Assembly: GCF_007830235.1 (NCBI RefSeq)
Contig: NZ_VLKI01000003.1
Span: 186,001 to 250,000, forward strand
Length of the DNA: 64,000 nt
Direction: 5' to 3'
From: Cytobacillus oceanisediminis
GTDB lineage: Bacteria > Bacillota > Bacilli > Bacillales > Cytobacillaceae
A program made the translations under genes and the position numbers. This document shows positions 58,128 through 64,000 of this stretch, piece after piece (within the stretch, counting starts at the first letter, position 1; each line of letters opens with the position of its first letter). The notes below the pieces were generated by a model, which made no database searches, was not told where the DNA came from, and saw nothing but the letters and a program-made list of their open reading frames with translations.

Positions 58128-58285
58128 CCGCGCGCAAACGAGTTCAACGCGCGCCCAAACCAAGAGTTCAACGCGCGCACAAATTAAGAAACCCCGCGCG
58201 AAACCCCCGGATCCGCGCACAAATCAGAAAAAGCCGCGCAGGAAAGGGTGAAACCCGCGCGGAAACAAGTACAACGTGCGCCCAA
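58128..58285. repeat. Array of eight GCGC-core units, mean spacing about 21 bp
   Basis: GCGC-containing cores begin at 58130, 58149, 58173, 58196, 58215, 58236, 58257 and 58276 (GCGCGC three times, then GCGCG, GCGC, GCGC, GCGCGG, GTGCGC). Between them are A-rich spacers such as CAAATCAGAAAAAGCC and CCAAACCAAGAGTTCAA. It lies in the convergent gap between ypoC and ponA. Spacers and cores vary, so it is not CRISPR. The rest of the gap has a CTCAGG/CCTGAG hairpin and the terminator. Confidence 0.7.
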
Positions 58286-58346
58286 ATCAAGGAATCCTCA
58301 GGTAACCCCTGAGTCCATACAAAAACCCCGAATCACACTCAACATC

Positions 58347-58384
58347 AAAAAAGCTGACTCATATTCGAGTCAGCTTTTTTGATT
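58347..58384. terminator. Bidirectional terminator between ypoC and ponA
   Basis: AAAAAAGCTGACTC-ATATTC-GAGTCAGCTTTTTT: perfect 14-bp stem with A-run and T-run on both sides, 5 bp from the ponA stop. Confidence 0.95.
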
Positions 58385-58388
58385 TACT

Positions 58389-61085
58389 TTAATTGTTAGA
58401 ACTTGATCCAGACCCTGAGCCAGTTCCAGAACCAGAGTTACTGTTGGTTCCAGTTCCAGAGCCTCCAGTATTGCCGCCTGTGCCGTCTCCAGTGCCTGTT
58501 CCGGTACCGGTGCCGGTGCCGGTGCCGCCATCTCCAGTTCCAGTACCGTCGCCGCCACCTTCACCTTCACCGGTGCCGTCACCTTCTCCGTCACCTTGGT
58601 CTTCTTCATTTCCGCCATCTTCTTCAGAACCGCCGTCATCCTGGTTACCGCCAGGATCGCCGTCTTGGCCATCCTGGCCATCTTCACCGGTATCGTCCTG
58701 TTCTTCTCCTTCAGCATCATCTTCCTCAATGATGCTTGGGTCAGGGATTTCAACCTTGACAGATGCAGGATCACTTTGCTGGTCTCCTCGAATGGCTGTT
58801 ACTTTAAAGGTGTATACAGCTCCCGGCTGCGGGTTGGCCACCTTTAAGCCTTTTTCAGAAGTGACGCTCAGCTGCTGGTCACCACCTTCATTCACCGATA
58901 CGGTTATTTCAAATTGAGTACCTTCTGCATCTTCTGGATATTCCCAAGTCAGTGTTATTTCATTTGTTGCCTGGTCATAGCTTGCTCCGAGATTGGAAGG
59001 GGAGTCCAGTTTATCAAATTTCTCGGATACTTCTGTTGGAGCATTTCCTTTTACAGCATATTCATAAATAATCTGGTCCTTTGGTGTGAATGGGCTTGCC
59101 AGTTTAGCAGGGTTGCTGCCTTTCTCTATCGCTACCTTTTCCACAGTCTTAGGAACTTTGAAGTCTGCTGTTTCTTTGCCCTGGGACACATGTGCCATTA
59201 AATTGCTAAACAGCTTTTGGGCAATTTTTTGGTCAGCTCCAGCATTTATATAATTCTTTCTATCTTGATATCCCGTCCAAATAGCCGCTGTATAGTTAGT
59301 CGTATAACCAGCAAACCAGGCATCTGGCACGGCGCCGTCTGGAACTCCAAATTCTTGTTCTTGTTCTTTTGAATAATTCGTAGTCCCGGTTTTCCCCGCA
59401 ACAGGGAGGCCGGGAACGTCAGCCAATCTGCCTGTTCCATAGGAAGACTTCACAGCACTCTTCAGCATGTCACTAATCATGAATGCTGTGTAATCCTTCA
59501 TGACAACTTCAGATTCAGGTTTTAAATCAAGCTTTGTTCCATCACGCATTTCAATTTGTTTAACTGCATGTGGCTCCGTGTAAAAACCATTGTTGCCAAA
59601 AGCGCTATAAGCTCCGGCAACCTGCATGGAAGAAACCTCATAAGCACCGATTGAATAGGATTCATACATTTCATCCATTGGAATCCCTAGTTTCTTGGTG
59701 AATTCAAGGGCTTTATCAGATCCTACTTCCTGTAAAGTTTTCAGGGCTGGGATATTCCGTGAACGTGCGAGCGCTTCACGCATGGACATTGGGCCCATAT
59801 GTCTTCCATCCCAGTTATTGATTTCTGTTCCGCCTGTATACGTATGAGGTTCATCCACAATTGTATGGTAGGTACCCCATTTTAAATTCTCGATTGCAGG
59901 GCCGTAATCGACAATTGGCTTAAATGTTGAACCCGCATGTCTCTTTTGGTCCACGGCGAAGTTGAACCCGCGTTTGACTTTCTGGTTTCGTCCTCCGCCG
60001 ATCGCCCTGATTTCACCTGTTTTAGTATCTAGAAGGGTGATGCCGGCCTGGAACTCATCATCTGGATATTCAACAGCCTCATTTGTATTTAAAATTGTTT
60101 CAACATGCTTCTGGGCATTAGGATCCAGGGTTGTATAAATTTTTAACCCATCAGAATAGGGATCGAGATCCGGGTACTTCTTTTCTACTTCATCTAACAC
60201 AACATCAATAAAAGCATCATACTTTGATTCATCAGTTTCCCTTTTATCTTCTGCAACGAGAGTGGATTCAACAGGCACTTTTTGAGCTGCTTCCATTTCT
60301 TCCTTGGAAATGAAACCATGCTGATTCATAAGTGAAAGCACAATGTTTCTCCGTTTTTCTGCTTTCTCAGGATAATCGAATGGATTGTAGTTGTTGGGAC
60401 TTTGCGGCATGCCTGCTAATAGGGCAGCTTCATGCAGCTCCAGCTCATCTAATTCTTTATCAAAAAAGATCTTTGATGCTGTTAGGACACCATGGCCTTC
60501 TGACATGTATATTTTGTTGACATACATTTCGAAAATTTCCTGTTTTGTATACTTTCGCTCAAGCTGGAAGGAAAGCCATGCTTCCTGTGCTTTCCTGCTA
60601 AGCGTTTTATCATTATTTAAGAATGAGTTCTTGACTACCTGCTGGGTAATGGTACTGGCTCCTTCTGAACCAAATCCACGGGTTACGTTAGCAATAACTG
60701 CCCCGCCTAATCGGATTAAGTCCATCCCATTGTGTTTATAAAAACGGACATCCTCAGTTGCCAAAAAGGCATTCTCAACAAGTTTGGGTATATCTTCATA
60801 GGCAACATAATCCCGGTTTTCAGAGCCTACATCTACAATGAAATTGTTTTCCATATCATAAATTTGCGAGGAAATCGGATCCTTCAACAGCTTTTCATCA
60901 AGCTTGGGAGCATCCTTAACCATGAAAGCAAATGCGCCAGCACCTAAAAGCATTCCAGCGATTCCGAGAGCAATTAAAATGAGAAAAATGCGTTTAAAAG
61001 TACCTGAAGCTTTTTTCTTGCCCTTATTTTTAGGCTTGGATTGCTGTTTGCGGCGCTCCTCTCTTGATTGATATTTTTCTGCCAT
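58389..61085 (-). CDS. ponA: Penicillin-binding protein 1 (class A, bifunctional)
   Basis: 898 residues. A short basic cytosolic part, one membrane helix (about 33-57), the GT51 glycosyltransferase (EDVRFYKHNG, EGASTITQQVVKN), the transpeptidase (GSTFKP with Ser nucleophile, SRN, AGKTGTTN), a fibronectin type III domain (about 700-785), and a tail of about 110 residues that is first Asp/Glu/Gly and then Gly/Thr/Ser. It makes and cross-links peptidoglycan. The start at 61085 follows AAAGGATG; an extension to 61109 precedes it. Lies 40 bp after recU. Confidence 0.96.
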   Translation of the reverse strand: MAEKYQSREERRKQQSKPKNKGKKKASGTFKRIFLILIALGIAGMLLGAGAFAFMVKDAPKLDEKLLKDPISSQIYDMENNFIVDVGSENRDYVAYEDIPKLVENAFLATEDVRFYKHNGMDLIRLGGAVIANVTRGFGSEGASTITQQVVKNSFLNNDKTLSRKAQEAWLSFQLERKYTKQEIFEMYVNKIYMSEGHGVLTASKIFFDKELDELELHEAALLAGMPQSPNNYNPFDYPEKAEKRRNIVLSLMNQHGFISKEEMEAAQKVPVESTLVAEDKRETDESKYDAFIDVVLDEVEKKYPDLDPYSDGLKIYTTLDPNAQKHVETILNTNEAVEYPDDEFQAGITLLDTKTGEIRAIGGGRNQKVKRGFNFAVDQKRHAGSTFKPIVDYGPAIENLKWGTYHTIVDEPHTYTGGTEINNWDGRHMGPMSMREALARSRNIPALKTLQEVGSDKALEFTKKLGIPMDEMYESYSIGAYEVSSMQVAGAYSAFGNNGFYTEPHAVKQIEMRDGTKLDLKPESEVVMKDYTAFMISDMLKSAVKSSYGTGRLADVPGLPVAGKTGTTNYSKEQEQEFGVPDGAVPDAWFAGYTTNYTAAIWTGYQDRKNYINAGADQKIAQKLFSNLMAHVSQGKETADFKVPKTVEKVAIEKGSNPAKLASPFTPKDQIIYEYAVKGNAPTEVSEKFDKLDSPSNLGASYDQATNEITLTWEYPEDAEGTQFEITVSVNEGGDQQLSVTSEKGLKVANPQPGAVYTFKVTAIRGDQQSDPASVKVEIPDPSIIEEDDAEGEEQDDTGEDGQDGQDGDPGGNQDDGGSEEDGGNEEDQGDGEGDGTGEGEGGGDGTGTGDGGTGTGTGTGTGTGDGTGGNTGGSGTGTNSNSGSGTGSGSGSSSNN
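58436..58600 (-). repeat. Short tandem repeats encoding the ponA Gly-Thr tail
   Basis: Hexamers of the type CCGGTG/CCGGTA and CCAGTT run in tandem, notably five in a row at about 58499-58530, encoding alternating Gly-Thr. All units are multiples of three, so copy-number change stays in frame. Confidence 0.75.
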
Positions 61086-61125
61086 ATATATGTTCATCCT
61101 TTCTGACAATCAAACTGAAAAATTA

Positions 61126-61737
61126 TTAGTTAAGGTTATAAAGATAATCTATTATCTTAATATAGTCAATTCTGGGCTGAAATCCAAGCGGAATGTGATG
61201 CCCGTGGCTTTCAATTTCTGCCTTGGTAATGGACTTTCTTCCTCCATCCTTCATTCTCTTCCAGTAGGAGAGCAAGTAATGCGCCTCTAAGAAATATACT
61301 TCTTCAGTTGCTGAAAAGCGAAGAATTACAAAGCAGATTCCTTTTTGGGCTAATACCTTCTCCACATGCTTAACTTGGTGTTCATGAAAGTTTTTAAGCG
61401 GAAAAGAGGTGGTGTTTTGAGTTTCCTTCGCTTCAAAATCAATATATTTCCCTTTATAAACACCATTATAATCTGTTGTTGATGCTTGTTTAAAATACGC
61501 CTCTTTGATTACAGCTGCGCTTCTCTTTGGATAATCCACTTGTACAATTTGGACAGGCGTAGGCTTTTTATGGATTGAAGCTATGCCGTGTTCTAAATAA
61601 AACTCATTTGTTTCATTAATATCTTCCTCCAGAGTCATCCCGCGATTGCTGTAGGACCATTTTTTCTCTGCTTTTATTGTTTTTGTACTTTTTGCAGCAG
61701 GAACATATCTCCTGCCATTCGGATAATGAAAATTCAT
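61126..61737 (-). CDS. recU: RecU, Holliday junction resolvase
   Basis: 203 residues. It cuts four-way junctions and acts with RuvAB and RecA in chromosome segregation and repair. [10 protein letters not shown], the PTPVQIV strand, and the catalytic [16 protein letters not shown] (Asp, Glu, Lys) are visible. ATG at 61737 follows GGGGTGA; a longer open frame to 61785 lacks an RBS. It is upstream of ponA on the same strand, as in B. subtilis. Confidence 0.96.
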   Translation of the reverse strand: MNFHYPNGRRYVPAAKSTKTIKAEKKWSYSNRGMTLEEDINETNEFYLEHGIASIHKKPTPVQIVQVDYPKRSAAVIKEAYFKQASTTDYNGVYKGKYIDFEAKETQNTTSFPLKNFHEHQVKHVEKVLAQKGICFVILRFSATEEVYFLEAHYLLSYWKRMKDGGRKSITKAEIESHGHHIPLGFQPRIDYIKIIDYLYNLN

Positions 61738-61765
61738 GCAGTCACCCCGTTTTAAACTACTCCCT

Positions 61766-61774
61766 ATCATAACA
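61766..61774 (-). promoter_or_regulatory. Extended -10 promoter of recU-ponA
   Basis: On the minus strand TGTTATGAT, TGN plus TATGAT, 29 bp before the recU start. No good -35. Confidence 0.4.
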
Positions 61775-62031
61775 AAAGTCAGCAATCTTTGGTTGAATAA
61801 AAAGTTCTAATTAACAAACGCTAAGTGAAACTTCCGTTATTTTCCGCCTATGGTTAGTTAGGCCCGTTAAACGCAGTCACTAAGATGGTCCTATACGATG
61901 CGGCGTTTTTTAGTTTGTGTTCAACAAATCGGGCATTATGGGCAGTTGCCCTCATTAACTTAATTTCAGCTCGATAAAGTTTTAAGCTGTTAATCTGCGT
62001 TAATATCTATTCATTTCCTGAGGTGAAATGC

Positions 62032-63024
62032 ATGTCTTTCCCTGGAAAGTATACCCTTTCCCGTTTTGCAGAAAACGAGCAATTTTTAATAGAGCACATT
62101 AACAAAATGACTGCAAAAAATAATATTGATAATATCTCCAGGACTGATGCCTATTTAAATTTTTATAAGGAGCACCCGGAAATATGCTGGGCTTTTCTTG
62201 CCTCCATGGTGTCACGTAATGCGGGATGGAATATGTGCGATCTTGAAGGCAGCTGCTTTCCAAAACTTATTGGGAAGCAGGTGAGGGATATGCTTTACCT
62301 CACTTATGAAAGAGCGAATTGGATGATCTTTCAGGACGCTTATCCTCAATTGCTCCTCTATCATTATTCGACGAAAATGAATCGGCCAATGTTTCATTTA
62401 TTAAAAACTTTTCATGTTTCTTCATTTATGGAACGGGAATGGCTGCATTTCTGGGGAGAAGGAAATAAAAAGAGGTTAATAATTTCACTTATTATCAACG
62501 AACAGAATGTTATCCAAAAGCCCGTGATGGAGCACCCTGTTTATAAAAATAAAGTTTTTCATTCAGTGCTTTTTTTCTTTCAGGATTATTTTCATTTTAG
62601 CTCGGTTATCTTCCCTACATGTAAAGGTGAATTATACGGAGCCAGTGTAAACGGCTTTAGGTCGGTATCTAAAAGGATAGATCTCGGGAAAAGACTAGCT
62701 GAAATTTTGTTTGATCCTGGTTATTATACGGCTATTTATGAATTCGCATCCACCACAATCCATACAGGCTCAAGGCACGATTATGAAAAATATTTTAAGA
62801 GGAGGGCACCAAGAAATACTCCTTTCCTACGTTGTACATACCCAATAATTACCCATCACATTCATCAATTTAATGATTGGTCTGCTAAAAAGCGAATTAG
62901 GAAAGAATGGCAAAAAGAAACAGTAAGTCAAAGACATCCAGTCCATATAACAGAGTGGTATTTGCACAAACAAAAGCAGCTGAAAGCAGCAGCATGGTTG
63001 GGGAATCTGTTTAATTCCAAATAA
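62032..63024 (+). CDS. yppC: YppC, DUF2515 protein
   Basis: 330 residues of the DUF2515 family, found beside recU-ponA in bacilli. Features include SRTDAYLNFYKEHPEICWAF split over a first helix pair, MVSRNAGWNM, and a C-terminal region of basic and aromatic residues. No signal peptide. Start ATG 62032 follows GAGGTGA; GTG 62023 is the end of that RBS. Divergent from recU. Function unknown. Confidence 0.87.
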   Translation: MSFPGKYTLSRFAENEQFLIEHINKMTAKNNIDNISRTDAYLNFYKEHPEICWAFLASMVSRNAGWNMCDLEGSCFPKLIGKQVRDMLYLTYERANWMIFQDAYPQLLLYHYSTKMNRPMFHLLKTFHVSSFMEREWLHFWGEGNKKRLIISLIINEQNVIQKPVMEHPVYKNKVFHSVLFFFQDYFHFSSVIFPTCKGELYGASVNGFRSVSKRIDLGKRLAEILFDPGYYTAIYEFASTTIHTGSRHDYEKYFKRRAPRNTPFLRCTYPIITHHIHQFNDWSAKKRIRKEWQKETVSQRHPVHITEWYLHKQKQLKAAAWLGNLFNSK

Positions 63025-63052
63025 AAAAGCAAGGAATTTTCCTTGCTTTTCG
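63023..63052. terminator. Bidirectional terminator between yppC and sspM
   Basis: AAAAGCAAGG / CCTTGCTTTT with a six-base loop, overlapping the yppC stop; T-run best for the minus strand (sspM), shorter for yppC. Confidence 0.85.
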
Positions 63053-63063
63053 GATTTAGATTC

Positions 63064-63171
63064 TTATGTTGATGGACGGTCAGGGCCTTCAAGTTTTTTA
63101 TTTCCATAGCCAGTCTTAGTTTCTTCCATCTTCTTAGGTTGAACCTTATTTTGTTTTTCTTTTTTTGCCAT
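63064..63171 (-). CDS. sspM: Small acid-soluble spore protein M
   Basis: 35 residues, very Lys-rich, starting MAKKEKQNKVQPKKMEETK and ending KKLEGPDRPST. The ending matches B. subtilis SspM (KKLGGPNRPST). GGAGGTG lies 9 bp before the ATG on the minus strand. The same frame is open upstream to 63357, so a longer reading is possible, but the candidate sigma-G promoter lies inside that extension and favours the short form. SspM is a minor forespore protein. Confidence 0.85.
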   Translation of the reverse strand: MAKKEKQNKVQPKKMEETKTGYGNKKLEGPDRPST

Positions 63172-63224
63172 TAGTAAACACCTCCGATATTTAGTTTGTT
63201 CAATGGCTTTTTTTTCATTCCTTG

Positions 63225-63254
63225 GCGGATGTCGAAACAAAGAATTTTTCATGC
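63225..63254 (-). promoter_or_regulatory. Possible sigma-G promoter of sspM
   Basis: On the minus strand GCATG, an 18-bp spacer, then CATCCGC. The first box fits the sigma-G -35 (GHATR); the second matches only CATHH of the -10. Tentative. Confidence 0.3.
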
Positions 63255-63418
63255 AAATTAGTACTTTCTTTGGCGAATCTCTTCTAGTTTTGTCAGCCAT
63301 GAAGGAAACCTCATTCCCAGAGAGAAATATGTAGGCACACAGCAAAAAAATCATCATTGCTTCCAGAATAAATTAGGTGATGAAGAAAGCATGGAGAAAA
63401 GAATGGGGAGGTTTTAAC

Positions 63419-63682
63419 ATGCAAGGGAAAATCGTTGAAAAAAGAGAATTGCTTGCTATGCTGACAGAAATATATGACCAGCTTGAGGAGCTTGAAAGCG
63501 TTCTGGAATCAAATTTATCAGGCCTTCGCCAAAACTGGTATGAAGATCAGACAGATAAAATCACAGTCTGTGGAAATAAACTCGAAACGATTGAAAATGA
63601 ACTAACAGCCTTCTCCGAAACAAAGTCTGAGACAAACAATGCCACAGGGTCCAAAAGCATGCAGCTTGAACTTGGCTTTTAA
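63419..63682 (+). CDS. Small helical protein with a C-terminal clamp-binding-like motif
   Basis: 87 residues, not recognised by name; its place between yppC and yppE is that of B. subtilis yppD, but I cannot confirm orthology. The first 65 residues are a heptad-rich acidic helix (LLAMLTEIYDQLEELESVLE), then a polar Ser/Asn/Thr linker, and the chain ends exactly with QLELGF, which fits the hexapeptide QLxLxF used by partners of the DnaN sliding clamp. GGGGAGG stands 8 bp before the ATG at 63419; an open extension to 63377 is not needed. Confidence 0.7.
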   Translation: MQGKIVEKRELLAMLTEIYDQLEELESVLESNLSGLRQNWYEDQTDKITVCGNKLETIENELTAFSETKSETNNATGSKSMQLELGF

Positions 63683-63754
63683 GTGAAATAAAATAGCAAT
63701 AACATTCAGTAGCTAATTTATAATAGCTACTTTTATTTTTGGAGCTGATGATCA

Positions 63755-64000
63755 ATGGGAAATGAACTAGAACTGCTGCAATTAACAGAACAGTTAGTAA
63801 TATATGTACAAACCTCCGATGACAAGTATAAAAGTGTAAAGGAGTCAGGGGAAAAGGCTGACTTCTATAACGAAGTGAAGCCTTTTGCAGATGAAGTTAA
63901 AGCCATAAATGATAGCTGGAAGAAAGAAGCCGTGGAGTGGGTTAATAGGCATAAACCGAAAAATCTTTATCCGCAGCAAATTGACTCGGCTTCAGAGCAT
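63755..64000 (+). CDS. yppE: YppE, DUF1798 protein (cut by the window end)
   Basis: The first 82 residues are present and the frame runs off the window. A helical protein beginning MGNELELLQLTEQLVIYVQ, with YNEVKPFADEVKAI and WVNRHKPKNLYPQQI, the pattern of B. subtilis YppE (TEQM.., KP.V.E.., RPKYVHKEQI). TTTTGGAG lies 10 bp before the ATG. Function unknown. Confidence 0.8.
   Translation, partial: MGNELELLQLTEQLVIYVQTSDDKYKSVKESGEKADFYNEVKPFADEVKAINDSWKKEAVEWVNRHKPKNLYPQQIDSASEH

Noticed and set aside
58128-58285. CRISPR array
   Set aside because: Units are about 21 bp with varying cores and spacers of similar sequence; no constant 24-40 bp repeat with unique spacers and no cas genes.
58393-58917. 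Plus-strand 174-codon frame rich in Pro, Val and Ser
   Set aside because: It is the antisense of the repetitive ponA tail; its composition follows from the Gly/Thr codons on the other strand.

Overview
The window is 64 kb of chromosome from an endospore-forming member of the Bacillaceae. Gene order follows the Bacillus subtilis block from prsW (ypdC) through cmk, der, spoIVA, hbs, mtrB, the menaquinone and aromatic genes, qcrABC, dapB, bshA, cca, birA, panBCD, dinG, asnS, dnaD, nth, ponA and recU to yppE. Spore genes (sleB, ypeB, spoIVA, ypjB, sspM), bacillithiol genes (bshA, bshB1), TRAP (mtrB) and a menaquinol:cytochrome c reductase support this. The protein sequences are clearly diverged from B. 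subtilis and look like a Cytobacillus or Mesobacillus-type organism, but the species cannot be fixed from the sequence alone. There is no phage, insertion sequence with a transposase, CRISPR array, rRNA or tRNA gene. Nearly all genes are on the + strand; the exceptions are ypzI, ypjC, recU-ponA and sspM.

Layout: 0.2-4.4 kb holds prsW, the spore cortex-lysis pair sleB-ypeB, the PilZ protein ypfA and ypfB. 4.8-8.6 kb holds cmk, an acyltransferase, the S1 protein ypfD and fni. 8.6-14.5 kb holds ypzI, the YIEGIA membrane cluster, der, gpsA, yphE and yphF. 14.9-18.7 kb holds spoIVA, hbs, folE and mtrB. 19-23.2 kb holds the heptaprenyl diphosphate/menaquinone genes hepS-menH-hepT, then ndk and cheR. 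23.5-30.2 kb is the aromatic supraoperon aroC-aroB-aroH-hisC-tyrA-aroA, without the trpEDCFBA genes that B. subtilis carries between aroH and hisC. 30.3-38.6 kb holds a degenerate amidohydrolase-like gene, ypiA, ypiB, ypiF, qcrABC, ypjA, ypjB and a YugP-type peptidase. 38.6-48.1 kb holds ypjC, ypjD, dapB, mgsA, bshB1, bshA, cca, birA and panBCD. 48.3-58.1 kb holds dinG, a degenerate metallo-beta-lactamase-fold gene, ypmA, ypmB, aspB, asnS, dnaD, nth and ypoC. 58.4-64 kb holds ponA and recU on the minus strand, yppC, sspM, a small protein ending in a sliding-clamp-like motif, and the start of yppE.

The genes are mostly housekeeping, so the unusual material lies between them. Five copies of a 180-240 bp terminal-inverted-repeat element (family B) sit just after transcription units and all point the same way. 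Three copies of a second element (family A) include one inside the qcr operon. Two intergenic arrays repeat a short core about every 21 bp (CGTTGA after cheR, GCGC between ypoC and ponA). The panB leader can form a stem-loop, an antiterminator and a terminator that exclude one another. Several small genes that length-limited gene finding easily misses (ypzI, ypmA, sspM) were recovered by reading both strands.
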